Below, one piece after another: positions 34,306 to 42,203 of a stretch of DNA of 64,000 bases. The notes below the pieces were generated by a model. The model saw only the letters and a list, made by a program, of their open reading frames with translations, was not told the DNA's origin and ran no database searches. Source of the stretch: Picosynechococcus sp. PCC 7002 (lineage in GTDB: Bacteria > Cyanobacteriota > Cyanobacteriia > Cyanobacteriales > MRBY01); the NCBI RefSeq assembly GCF_963860125.1, contig NZ_CAWLFA010000001.1, positions 1,240,001 to 1,304,000 of the forward strand. Reading direction: 5' to 3'. Numbering within the stretch: the first letter of the stretch is position 1; every line of letters begins with the position of its first letter. Made by a program: the position numbers and the translations under genes.

Positions 34306-35391
34306 ATGGATGTCCCAACCAAAAACCAAAGTTCGATACCATCATCTGTCAAGATCTGCCTTAGCAGTGCCTTATTTTTGAGCCTTCCCCTCGCCATTTC
34401 CGTGAAAGCCGAAGTTTACCAAGGGATTGATTTTCCCCAGGGGGCCAGCTCCTTTGCAGATCGAGTCGTGAGCTTGGAATACAACGAGGCCACCAATGTC
34501 AGTGGTGAATATCGTGACAGCTCCCGCGCCCTAGGCATTCCAGATGGTAACCACGTATCCCTCGGTAATGCCTCAGATGAAATGAATTCTTCTGCGTTGA
34601 TTGTGGAGTTTGTCAATAATCGCCTGGTGGACGTGCCAGGGCCAGATCTTTACATTTTTGAAGTGGGGCCAGCGGTAGAGGCCACCAACGTGGCGATTTC
34701 TACAGATGGACAGCAATGGTACGAGTTGGGGCGTATTCAAGGCGCTACCCGTTCTGTGGATTTAGCGAGGTTTAATGATTTGCCCCCTGGTGCCCAATAT
34801 CGCTTCGTGCGCTTACGTGATTATCCCGACTGGCGAACGAGTGGTAGTCCCTATGGTGGCCCAGATATTGATGCCATTGGCGCCATTGGATCTGTGGCGG
34901 CATCGCCGGAACCGGTGCGGGTGCCCCCTGGTAATCGGCCTGATTTGTTTAACCCTGAGCCTGGGGATACGCTTCAACTGGGTAACAATGCCCAAGCTTG
35001 TCGCAACGGCAATGTGACCTTTCAAGCCATTGGCAATCCCCAAGTGTCATTGCGCTTTGAGCCAGCCCAAGGCTTTGTGACTGTCCCCTACATTGGCGTT
35101 ATTAACCATCAGCAGCGGGGAGAGGTGGCCCGATTTGAATATTCGATTTCGGTGGGCTATCCCAGAGCTAATCTCATTTTGCAAAACAGTACAACGCCGA
35201 CAGATCCCCCTAGCTTTCCCATTTACTTTTTCGATGGTCGCTTAATGCCGACCTATGGGGACGTGAAATCAGAGTATGCGGTAATTTCAGGGTTTGGCTC
35301 CTATGATCATTACTTTAATGTGGAGAGGGGTTCCCGCACGGGAGGCGGAGAAATTGGCGATGTGATGTGGCGTCAACAATGTTCAGGTTAG
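34306..35391 (+). CDS. Secreted protein with discoidin-like beta domain, function unknown
   Basis: A 361-residue protein from the ATG at 34306, which begins with a signal peptide (ICLSSALFLSLPLAISVKA). The first mature part (VSLEYNEATNVSGEYRDSSRALGIPDG through DLYIFEVGPAVEATNVAISTDGQQWYELG) resembles cell-surface proteins where a ligand-binding beta sandwich precedes a DIDAIGAIG motif. The second half has a cysteine pair (QAC and QQC) that may form a disulfide. It is likely periplasmic or surface bound. The frame is open upstream to 34225, but that would interrupt the signal peptide. Confidence 0.75.
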   Translation: MDVPTKNQSSIPSSVKICLSSALFLSLPLAISVKAEVYQGIDFPQGASSFADRVVSLEYNEATNVSGEYRDSSRALGIPDGNHVSLGNASDEMNSSALIVEFVNNRLVDVPGPDLYIFEVGPAVEATNVAISTDGQQWYELGRIQGATRSVDLARFNDLPPGAQYRFVRLRDYPDWRTSGSPYGGPDIDAIGAIGSVAASPEPVRVPPGNRPDLFNPEPGDTLQLGNNAQACRNGNVTFQAIGNPQVSLRFEPAQGFVTVPYIGVINHQQRGEVARFEYSISVGYPRANLILQNSTTPTDPPSFPIYFFDGRLMPTYGDVKSEYAVISGFGSYDHYFNVERGSRTGGGEIGDVMWRQQCSG

Positions 35392-35400
35392 GGCAAGTCG

Positions 35401-36042
35401 CTAAAGTCGAGGCAGGGGGAGGCGATCGCCTTGGGGATTATCTAATAACAAAATGTGGCGATCGCCATCAATTTTTAGCCAGCCTTGCTGTTGAAATTCC
35501 TTAAAAAGTCGGGTGACAGTGACGCGGGTCGTCCCAATGGTATCGGCGAGGTGCTGGTGCGTGAAACGATAACGGAGTCGGGTGATGGTTGCTTCTGATT
35601 TGCCCATTTCGTCCTTGAGGAGCAGCAGCAAAGAAATTAAGCGGTCTTCAATGCGTTTGAGACCGGCGATCGCCAAGAGATATTCGGCTTGACGGAGGCG
35701 CTGGAGGGTTTGTTGGAGTAATTCCTGCTGAAGGCTGGGAGACTGTTTTACGGCTTTGGCAGAGTGGCGCACCAGACGACTGTCCACAAGGGCGATCGCC
35801 TCAATCCCTTCGAGTTTGGTCATAAATGATCCCCAAAAACTTCCTTTTTGGAGCCAACCCAACACCGTCACTGCTCCTTCGGGGGTGTGGCTCCGGAGCT
35901 GCAACACGCCCCGTTCCACCTGCCAAATATCCTGAGAATAGCGGGGAATCACCTGACCCCGGAGGAAAGAATGGCAAATTTTTTCCGCAGCGTCCATGGG
36001 CTTACAAAAGTCAAACGTTGGGCCAATAATAATTGCTGACAA
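35401..36042 (-). CDS. Crp/Fnr-family transcriptional regulator
   Basis: A 213-residue regulator with an N-terminal cyclic-nucleotide-binding-like domain that has weak ligand motifs, and a C-terminal winged helix (HLADTIGTTRVTVTRLFKEFQQQG) close in sequence to NtcA-type recognition helices. It is not NtcA itself, since the sensor part differs. The ATG at 36042 or 35994 could be the start. A perfect 10-base palindrome CGAAGCTTCG at 36067-36076 sits just upstream of the start and might be its own operator (inference). Confidence 0.85.
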   Translation of the reverse strand: MSAIIIGPTFDFCKPMDAAEKICHSFLRGQVIPRYSQDIWQVERGVLQLRSHTPEGAVTVLGWLQKGSFWGSFMTKLEGIEAIALVDSRLVRHSAKAVKQSPSLQQELLQQTLQRLRQAEYLLAIAGLKRIEDRLISLLLLLKDEMGKSEATITRLRYRFTHQHLADTIGTTRVTVTRLFKEFQQQGWLKIDGDRHILLLDNPQGDRLPLPRL

Positions 36043-36124
36043 AGATAATTTTGGTTAAGAGATAATCGAAGCTTCGCCCAGGATAAAGGAGATAGTTAAA
36101 TAAAATGTAATCGTGAGTTTAAGG

Positions 36125-36298
36125 TTAATCTTCTGCAAAGCACCAAACCACGAAGAGAACCCCGACCCAAAATATTACTTGTTGACTAAGCTGAACAAGG
36201 GAGTTGAACCCCCAGTAGCCATAAATCACAGCAAATTGAGTTGTGACATAGGTTGTAACCAAAAAGAAAGCACTTAGTCCCAATAATAATCCAATCAT
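36125..36298 (-). CDS. Small two-span membrane protein (57 residues)
   Basis: The frame from ATG 36298 to TAA 36125-36127 encodes 57 residues with two hydrophobic segments, one at the N-terminus (IGLLLGLSAFFLVTTYV) and one at the C-terminus (VIFWVGVLFVVWCF), joined by a loop with aromatic residues. A CGAGAAAA stretch precedes the ATG as a possible ribosome site. Composition and hydropathy are those of a real small membrane protein. No family is recognised. It is 82 bases upstream of, and co-directional with, the Crp/Fnr gene. Confidence 0.55.
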   Translation of the reverse strand: MIGLLLGLSAFFLVTTYVTTQFAVIYGYWGFNSLVQLSQQVIFWVGVLFVVWCFAED

Positions 36299-36838
36299 TT
36301 TTCTCGAATTTCTATTTTAAGAAAATCGTGGCCATTATTTAGAATGTAGCATCACCTTGGTGAAAATAGCTGCATTGGAACATCAATCATTCTCTTTAAA
36401 TTTACGATCAAAATATTGGCAATATCCGAGCCAATTTGAGAGGCTTACATCATTTTTGCCCAGAGCAATCAAGATTTTTTGCAAAACCCTAAACAGCACT
36501 GACTCTTGATCTTAATTTCTGGGCTTCGGGGCTGGTGGGAATAAGTAGTTTTACTTATCAATAATTTTTGTTGAGAATTAATAGCAAAAGAATTGGATTC
36601 GGTGCACTAAAACGTTTGTTAAAGCTTTAGCTTAGGTTAGCTCAAAAGATCATGATCCTTTAGGCGGAAAAAACAAGAAAAGCAATAGTGTTTTGATTAG
36701 CCTTTCTGATGATCGGCTTTGCTTTTGTTCAAACCTTTATGGTTCTTGGCTTAACGGCTACTCAAGGACAATTTTCCGTCGCTATAATTAGTAGCTGTTT
36801 TAACTTGGTCTTAATTTAGATTAAGGAGTATTTATACT
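36299..36838. other. 540-base spacer upstream of the lipoprotein gene, with palindromes
   Basis: No convincing gene is seen. A near-perfect 18-base palindrome is at 36644-36661 (AAAAGATCATGATCCTTT) and an inverted repeat ATTGGC/GCCAAT at 36415-36435. A TATAAT at 36783-36788 is a likely -10 element for the lipoprotein gene, with a strong AAGGAG ribosome site at 36822-36827. Confidence 0.5.
36783..36788 (+). promoter_or_regulatory. Likely -10 element (TATAAT) of the lipoprotein gene
   Basis: A consensus TATAAT lies 51 bases before the ATG. No good -35 element stands 17 bases upstream, so transcription may depend on an activator or another sigma factor. Confidence 0.4.
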
Positions 36839-37108
36839 ATGTACATCAAACGTTTTCTCTTGGTGGCGATCGCCTCTGTTATGAGCCTTGGCTTCTTAGG
36901 TGCTTGCGGCCCTGAGACCACTGCACCCACCGATGAAACCACCACCGAAGAAGTTCCCGCTGAAGGTGAAGTTACCGAAGAAGCTCCCGTTGACGGTGAA
37001 GTTACCGAGGAAGCTCCCGTTGACGGTGAAGTAACTGAAGAAGAAGTTCCCGCTGAAGGTGAAGCCACCGAAGAAGCTCCCGCTGAAGGCGAAGAAACCG
37101 CTAACTAA
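36839..37108 (+). CDS. Small lipoprotein with acidic decapeptide repeats
   Basis: An 89-residue protein with a lipoprotein signal: hydrophobic stretch and lipobox LGAC at residues of about 20-23, so it should be lipid-anchored in the membrane. The mature part is nearly all a repeat of the form P(A/V)(E/D)GE(V/A)TEEA, five copies, strongly acidic and expected to be disordered. No known function. It has its own promoter-like sequence and a terminator, so it is monocistronic. Confidence 0.8.
   Translation: MYIKRFLLVAIASVMSLGFLGACGPETTAPTDETTTEEVPAEGEVTEEAPVDGEVTEEAPVDGEVTEEEVPAEGEATEEAPAEGEETAN
36956..37105 (+). repeat. Five tandem 30-base coding repeats
   Basis: Units at 36956-36985, 36986-37015, 37016-37048 (one extra codon), 37049-37078 and 37079-37105 (partial) encode the decapeptide repeats of the lipoprotein. 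Units two and three share the variant CCCGTTGAC start and are nearly identical, as expected from recent duplication. Confidence 0.85.
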
Positions 37109-37132
37109 TCATTTGGCGATCGCCTAGCACCT

Positions 37133-37167
37133 GGCTCCTCAATCCCTAGCTGGTTGGGGGGCTTTTT
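37133..37167 (+). terminator. Rho-independent terminator after the lipoprotein gene
   Basis: A 10-bp stem pairs 37133-37142 with 37154-37163, with several G-T pairs that work only in a plus-strand RNA, and is followed by five T residues. Confidence 0.75.
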
Positions 37168-37209
37168 AATAGGTTCGCAAAAGTCATGGGTGAAAAATCC
37201 TAACGGCGC

Positions 37210-37545
37210 TTAACTGCGGGGAGCATACATCATGACCAAAACCCCGGCGATCGCCAAACCACAGCCCAGCCAATCGTAGTTATCGGGACGAACTTGGTCG
37301 ATACGCCAGCCCCACAGCAACGACAAGACAATAAAAATACCGCTGTAAGCCGCATAGACCCGACCAAAGTGAGCCGGTTGCAGGGTCGGAATCACGCCGT
37401 AAATCATCAGCAGTAGCCAGCCCAAAAGGGCGACGGGTAAACTTTTTCCTTCCCTAAGCCAGAGCCAGACGAGATAACCGCCACCAATTTCAAACAGCCC
37501 CGCCAGCACAAAATACAGCAAAGATTTGAAAATAACGCTGGTCAT
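37210..37545 (-). CDS. YnfA/UPF0060 family small membrane protein
   Basis: A 111-residue, four-span membrane protein of the YnfA family, related to small multidrug transporters. Family features are EIGGGYLVWLWLREGKS near residue 20 and GRVYAAYSGIFIVLSLLWG in the middle. Function is not settled. Its ATG overlaps the stop of the 5-formyltetrahydrofolate cyclo-ligase gene (ATGA at 37542-37545), so the two are translationally coupled. Confidence 0.92.
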   Translation of the reverse strand: MTSVIFKSLLYFVLAGLFEIGGGYLVWLWLREGKSLPVALLGWLLLMIYGVIPTLQPAHFGRVYAAYSGIFIVLSLLWGWRIDQVRPDNYDWLGCGLAIAGVLVMMYAPRS

Positions 37546-38114
37546 TGGGAAAGCTCCTGGGCAATTTTAATCAGTCGTTTTTCTGTACAAACATAGTCTA
37601 AGGGCACGTCCCAGGGATCGTTGGGCAGGGTTGGCACAAAGCAACATTCAAACACAATACCCACTGTGGTGACGGGTTGGGGTAGGGTGGCAAAAAATCG
37701 ATCATAAAATCCAGCGCCGTAGCCGAGGCGATCGCCCGTTTGACTACAGGCAAGGGCTGGTACTAGCACTAGATCAATGGTTGTCAGATCGATTAAAGGA
37801 GCCGTGGCTTCCGGTTCGCGGATGCCAAATTTGCCCGGTATCAGGCGATCGCCCATTTGGTAATGGTGCCAAGCGAGATCGTCCCCGACACAGCGGGGTA
37901 ATCCCCAGGTTTTAGGAGCACTCAGTAAGGCTTGTAAACAGGGCTCTCGGTGGTGGGATAGGTAGCCCAAAACTGTTGTGGAATTTCGCCAGAGCAGGCT
38001 GTCCTGGAGTTGCTGACAGATGGCGGCATTGGCCTGTTGCCAAGTTGATTCAAACAGCGATCGCCGCCGTTGTTTAAAGGTTTGTCGTAAGTGGGTTTTT
38101 TGATCCATATCCAT
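37542..38114 (-). CDS. 5-formyltetrahydrofolate cyclo-ligase
   Basis: This enzyme uses ATP to convert 5-formyl-THF to 5,10-methenyl-THF, recycling an inhibitory folate. The 190-residue protein has the N-terminal basic helix (RQTFKQRRRSL), the substrate motif FGIREPEATAP and the ATP-binding C-terminal DRLGYGAGFYDRF. Length and motifs are canonical. It overlaps the YnfA gene by 4 bases. Confidence 0.93.
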   Translation of the reverse strand: MDMDQKTHLRQTFKQRRRSLFESTWQQANAAICQQLQDSLLWRNSTTVLGYLSHHREPCLQALLSAPKTWGLPRCVGDDLAWHHYQMGDRLIPGKFGIREPEATAPLIDLTTIDLVLVPALACSQTGDRLGYGAGFYDRFFATLPQPVTTVGIVFECCFVPTLPNDPWDVPLDYVCTEKRLIKIAQELSQ

Positions 38115-38238
38115 GGATATACCAGACCCATCACTACCGCTGCAATAGGGTTCTGATAGGCTAGAAAGCGTTTTTGCGGGGGGATCAATTCTTGCTTAGG
38201 AAATTCTGGGTTGTTGTGTTAATGGGAAAAGTGACGCC

Positions 38239-39759
38239 ATGATGGAAGCACAGGTACACCAAATCCTGGTGGCGATCGCCCGTGAGCAAGATATTAGCCC
38301 CTGGCCCCACCATTTAACCCTGGCCCGGTTGGTGGCGCGGGGATTACGTTTAGGTCGCTCTGCTCTGATTCAAACCAGAACCGGCATCGAAGACTATGCC
38401 CTCAGCTATCTGACCCCTGCCCTCTTAACCTCAGAGCCTGTCACCATCGTCGTCCCCCAGCTATTGTTGGCTTGGCTCCAAGCGGAGGAAATCCCGCGAC
38501 TGCAACGCTTACTGGCAACCGAGCGCCCCATTGTCACCCTTGAATCTGGAAGTCAACCCCACCCCAGCGCCATTACGCTTTTAACCCCTCCCCAATGGTT
38601 CGGAAGAATGACTGGCGATCGCCCCCCGACCCCTGTAACCACAATTCTTAATCCTGTCGATGAGCTATGGCAGTGGGCCCAAGATTTTTACCGTTGCCAA
38701 CTACAACTTGCCGATTGGGAAATGCTCAAGCAACAAAACCCCGGCCAGCAGGATTTTATTCAGAGCCAGTACGACCAACTAAAAGCGCAACTACTGCGGC
38801 GATCGCCGAATCCCTACCATTGCTATCCCCTCGACCCAGACAATCAACGCCGTTTGGCCACCTGTTTTCAACTCCCCCACCTCCCCGCAGCTTGGCGTAC
38901 CTTTGCGGCTACCTGGCAACACCGTCACCAGTCACCTCTCTGCTGGGCGCACCTCCACCAACGGGACGGCCGATTTTCTCTCCAAGTAGCTCCCCAGACC
39001 CTTAACCAAAGCCTTGCACCCCTCTGGCAACGGCAGCCGACTTTATTGATTGGAAGCTTTCTCGAACCCCAACGAGAAGCCCCCAGCTTTTGTACACAAA
39101 TTGGCCTCAACCCAGACCAGCTTACTTGCGTAGACTTTGCGCCCCCCCGTCAACAGGATCAAGTGCGCGTTTATCTGCCAGAACAGCGCCTTCCCTTACC
39201 CAATACCCCAGAATTCCAAGGGGAACTATTGCACCAACTGCGTCATCTAATTCGCCGCCACCCCCACCAGAAGCGTCCCATTGTTTTATTGATTAACGAC
39301 GTGCCCCTCCAGGCACAGATGGGGGCGGCCCTTGCTGCTGAGTTTGGGTCGCGGGTCAAGGTAGAAACAGCAAATCCCCAGGCCGATAGCATTTTGATCT
39401 GTGGTTGGGCTTTTTGGCGACGGCTTACGGATCCCTTGTTCTATGGTCAATCCGTGGGCTTCCCGTTACCTCAACTAATGGCGATCGCCACCCTCCCTCT
39501 CCCGTCCCTAGAAAATCCCCTGGTGGCAGCCCGCGTCGCCCAATACAAACAAAAACGCCAAGATTGGTTTCGCCTGTACCTACTCCCCACAGCTCTCCAG
39601 GAAATGCAACGGGCTACCTATCCCCTCCACCAAGAGCAAAGTGTGATCGCCATTCTCGACAACCGCATCAACCACCGCGCCTACGGTCAACAAATCCTTG
39701 ATGCCCTCCAGCCCTGTTCTGTGTGTAATTATCTTGAACCCAACTGGCTAAGAAATTAA
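38239..39759 (+). CDS. DinG-like helicase homologue that has lost ATPase motifs
   Basis: A 506-residue protein related to DinG/XPD-type helicases. The C-terminal domain follows the DinG plan: ICGWAFWRR where DinG has the GSFWEGVD block, then ATLPLPSLENPLVAARVAQY, and the end ILDNRINHRAYGQQILDAL. But motif I, near residue 50, reads QTRTGIEDYALSYLTPALL with no GKT/GKS, and the motif VI arginines (QGxGRxxR in DinG) are replaced by MQRATYPLHQ. The iron-sulfur cysteines are absent too. It should bind DNA or a partner but not hydrolyse ATP by the normal mechanism. Confidence 0.75.
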   Translation: MMEAQVHQILVAIAREQDISPWPHHLTLARLVARGLRLGRSALIQTRTGIEDYALSYLTPALLTSEPVTIVVPQLLLAWLQAEEIPRLQRLLATERPIVTLESGSQPHPSAITLLTPPQWFGRMTGDRPPTPVTTILNPVDELWQWAQDFYRCQLQLADWEMLKQQNPGQQDFIQSQYDQLKAQLLRRSPNPYHCYPLDPDNQRRLATCFQLPHLPAAWRTFAATWQHRHQSPLCWAHLHQRDGRFSLQVAPQTLNQSLAPLWQRQPTLLIGSFLEPQREAPSFCTQIGLNPDQLTCVDFAPPRQQDQVRVYLPEQRLPLPNTPEFQGELLHQLRHLIRRHPHQKRPIVLLINDVPLQAQMGAALAAEFGSRVKVETANPQADSILICGWAFWRRLTDPLFYGQSVGFPLPQLMAIATLPLPSLENPLVAARVAQYKQKRQDWFRLYLLPTALQEMQRATYPLHQEQSVIAILDNRINHRAYGQQILDALQPCSVCNYLEPNWLRN

Positions 39760-39862
39760 TTTTTGAAGGCTCAAGCAAAAGTCAATGCTTTTGTAACAAT
39801 TTGCAATATTTCGTAAACTTATGTTAAGATTGTCAATGTAGACAAACAAAACAGGCAATTTT

Positions 39863-40111
39863 ATGGTTACCAACTTTAATTACAAACCTGAAAATCTCTT
39901 CACCCCCGTTATTTTCCGTAAGGACTTCAGCAACGCCACCATTTCCGCGACCCAAGCTTGGTCTCTCTTCTTCTCGGCGGGTCAAGAAGAAAACCTCTTT
40001 GGCCAAGAAAAAGAAATTGGTTGGTTCTATAACAATGTGTTGTTAGCCGGTGGTGTCGCCTTTGCCCTCGCCGCAATCTTCTTTAGCGCGCCCCTATCTC
40101 CCCTGTTCTAG
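39863..40111 (+). CDS. Small membrane protein of unknown function, probably thylakoid
   Basis: An 82-residue protein with a polar N-terminal 55 residues and one C-terminal membrane helix (NVLLAGGVAFALAAIFFS). The N-terminal arm is aromatic and polar (FNYKPENLFTPVIFRKDF). Such tail-anchored small proteins are common in photosynthetic complexes, but I do not recognise this one. It has its own terminator and is preceded by an AT-rich promoter-like stretch, so it is monocistronic. Confidence 0.7.
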   Translation: MVTNFNYKPENLFTPVIFRKDFSNATISATQAWSLFFSAGQEENLFGQEKEIGWFYNNVLLAGGVAFALAAIFFSAPLSPLF

Positions 40112-40147
40112 ATCTCCCTAGACTTGTGCTAAAACCTAAACCCCCAA

Positions 40148-40170
40148 GGCAGCCCCGTGGCTGTCTTTTT
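40148..40170 (+). terminator. Rho-independent terminator after the 39863 gene
   Basis: A 7-bp stem GGCAGCC/GGCTGTC (40148-40154 with 40159-40165, one G-T pair, loop CCGT) followed by five T residues. Confidence 0.85.
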
Positions 40171-40212
40171 GTTATGGTGAAGGCTTGATTCACAACGTAA
40201 AGTTAGGTGGCG

Positions 40213-41274
40213 ATGGCTCCTCCGATTCACAGCACGACAAATCCTTGGGATCAGAATTTTCAACCCTACACAGACATTATCGATGTGCGATCGCCAGCGG
40301 AATTTGCCGAGGATCATATTCCCGGTGCCGTCAACTTTCCGGTACTCAGCAACGAAGAGCGGGCCTTGGTGGGCACCATCTACACCCAGCGATCGCCCTT
40401 TGAAGCCCGTAAAATTGGGGCCGCCCTCGTATCTAAAAATATTGGCCATCATTTAGAAACGCATTTTTTAGAAAGACCCAAGGAATTCCACCCCCTTATT
40501 TACTGTTGGCGGGGCGGCCAGCGTTCCCACAGTTTCGCGACGGTACTCAGCCAAATCGGTTGGCAGACAACTCTCTTGACCGGGGGCTACAAAACCTATC
40601 GCCAGTATGTGCGCCAAGCCCTCTCCCATCTCGGAACGACCCTGTCTTTGCGGGTACTCTGCGGCTATACAGGCAGCGCCAAAACCAAATTACTCCAAGC
40701 ATTGCAGGCAGCACAGTTTCAGGTTTTAGATTTAGAAGCCCTCGCCGCCCACCGGGGATCTCTGTTAGGACAAATGTGGCAAGAAACGCCCCAGCAACAG
40801 CCTGCGCAAAAGTGGTTTGAGTCGCAACTGGTGGCCCAGCTCCAAGCCTTTGATCCCAGGCGACCGATTTGGGTGGAGTCAGAAAGTAAGACCATTGGCA
40901 AAATCCATGTGCCGAAACCCCTCTGGGAAAATATGCGGCGATCGCCTGTGGTGGAAGTGGTTTTACCGATGGCCGAACGGGTCAAGCTACTCATCGCGGA
41001 ATATCCCCACCTCATCGAACATCCAGCGACCCTGAAACAATTGCTCAGTCAGCTCGTACCCAAATATGGCAAGGGCAAAATCCAAGCCTGGTACAACTTA
41101 ATTGATGCTCAACAATGGCCAGAATTTGTTGAGGCGATCCTCGAAGCGCATTATGATCCCACCTATCGGCGATCGCTACCCCGCCATTTTCGCCAACCCC
41201 AACAAACCATTCACCTCAATGGGTTAAACGCCGCTGACATTCAAAGCTTTATCAAGACTCTTGGCTCAAGGTAA
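40213..41274 (+). CDS. mnmH: tRNA 2-selenouridine synthase MnmH
   Basis: MnmH replaces the sulfur of 2-thiouridine at the tRNA wobble base by selenium, through a geranylated intermediate. The protein of about 353 residues has an N-terminal rhodanese domain (IIDVRSPAEFAEDHIPGAVN, active cysteine at about residue 98 in CWRGGQRS) and a C-terminal P-loop-like domain (CGYTGSAKTKLLQAL). An alternative GTG start lies two codons upstream at 40207. SelD is not in this window, so selenium use in this strain would need a gene elsewhere. Confidence 0.93.
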   Translation: MAPPIHSTTNPWDQNFQPYTDIIDVRSPAEFAEDHIPGAVNFPVLSNEERALVGTIYTQRSPFEARKIGAALVSKNIGHHLETHFLERPKEFHPLIYCWRGGQRSHSFATVLSQIGWQTTLLTGGYKTYRQYVRQALSHLGTTLSLRVLCGYTGSAKTKLLQALQAAQFQVLDLEALAAHRGSLLGQMWQETPQQQPAQKWFESQLVAQLQAFDPRRPIWVESESKTIGKIHVPKPLWENMRRSPVVEVVLPMAERVKLLIAEYPHLIEHPATLKQLLSQLVPKYGKGKIQAWYNLIDAQQWPEFVEAILEAHYDPTYRRSLPRHFRQPQQTIHLNGLNAADIQSFIKTLGSR

Positions 41275-41297
41275 TAGAGATTTAATACAGCTAATAA

Positions 41298-41319
41298 AAA
41301 TCCCCTGCTGCGGGGATTT
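41298..41319. terminator. Terminator-like hairpin between mnmH and the ferredoxin gene
   Basis: An 8-bp stem AAATCCCC/GGGGATTT (41298-41305 with 41312-41319). On the minus strand five T residues follow, so it probably ends the ferredoxin transcript; it could also stop the mnmH transcript. Confidence 0.7.
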
Positions 41320-41356
41320 GTCACATTTCAAAACGATCTAGATCAAGTCCCAAAAA

Positions 41357-41581
41357 TTAGGGAGTACGCTGTAACGTGGCATTTTCTTCTGGGATAATCG
41401 CCCCTTCGACGGGACAAACCTGAATACAAATGCCGCAATCGATGCATACATCAAAATCAATCCAGTACCAATCGGTACCTTTGGCATTTTTACCGGGGCC
41501 ATCATGGATACAAGCCACAGGGCAAGCTTCGACACAATCCGCGATGCCTTCGCAAACGTCAGTCACAATGGAATGGGGCAA
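41357..41581 (-). CDS. Bacterial-type ferredoxin, probably 3Fe-4S/4Fe-4S, with TTG start
   Basis: A 74-residue ferredoxin with eight cysteines (10, 16, 20, 24, 46, 49, 52, 56). The first block C-x5-C-x3-C-x3-C resembles the 7Fe ferredoxins of Azotobacter, where a C11 equivalent is missing, so one 3Fe-4S and one 4Fe-4S cluster are likely (inference). Family members begin PHxIVT, and the codon there is TTG at 41581; GAGGAAAA eight bases upstream supports it as a real non-ATG start. It would carry electrons at low potential. Confidence 0.88.
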   Translation of the reverse strand: MPHSIVTDVCEGIADCVEACPVACIHDGPGKNAKGTDWYWIDFDVCIDCGICIQVCPVEGAIIPEENATLQRTP

Positions 41582-41785
41582 GGGTTTTTCCTCAAAGATG
41601 TACTGCTTGTTGTTACTGTTTGTAACCGATTCCTTGCAAGAAGATCAACGTTTCGCTATTTCTCCCCAAAGGATGCTCCGGAATATTGCTCTTCGCTATG
41701 GGGACAGGTGATCGCCCCCAGCCCAAGCCTCAAATTTATCGACTATGCTTAAAACAGCACGCTTGATGACAAAGGACTTTAGACT

Positions 41786-42166
41786 ATGGCAGGCTTCAGT
41801 GATTTAGTACAAAAAGCTTTTTACCTTGGGGTCGGGGCCGCTTCCCTCGCTGCCGAAAAAGCAGGGGCAACGATCCATGATCTGCGCGAACAGGCCCAGG
41901 TCATCGCCGATGAAATGGTACAAAAAGGGGAGATGAACGCCGAAGAGGCCAAAAAATTTGTCAATGAAATGGTCAAGCAGGCCCAACAGCGGGTGCCTCA
42001 AAGCCCAGAAACGACAACAAGCTCCAACAGCGAGACCAAAGAGCCGCGCCGCATTGAAATCCTTGACGATGACGAACCTGAAAACACCGACGCCATGGAC
42101 GAAGCGGAACGGCTCCGGCGGGAAGTAGAATCTCTCCAAGCAGAGCTGAATAATTTGAAACGATAA
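41786..42166 (+). CDS. Phasin-like/PhaF-type conserved coiled-coil protein
   Basis: A 126-residue protein. The N-terminal half is an amphipathic helical domain (LVQKAFYLGVGAASLAAEKAG, then EQAQVIADEMVQKGEMNAEEA) resembling phasin-like domains, and the C-terminal part is a charged linker and coiled coil (MDEAERLRREVESLQAELNN). In other bacteria such proteins coat granules or join filaments; in this strain the partner is unknown. It starts a run of three co-directional genes. Confidence 0.7.
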   Translation: MAGFSDLVQKAFYLGVGAASLAAEKAGATIHDLREQAQVIADEMVQKGEMNAEEAKKFVNEMVKQAQQRVPQSPETTTSSNSETKEPRRIEILDDDEPENTDAMDEAERLRREVESLQAELNNLKR

Positions 42167-42203
42167 ACGTAGCTGTTTTGGAAATGGATGACTGGAAATA
42201 ACG

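Noticed and set aside
36839..37108. Thought of the repeats as a CRISPR-like array
   Set aside because: Units are adjacent without spacers and code for a regular decapeptide within a lipoprotein frame.
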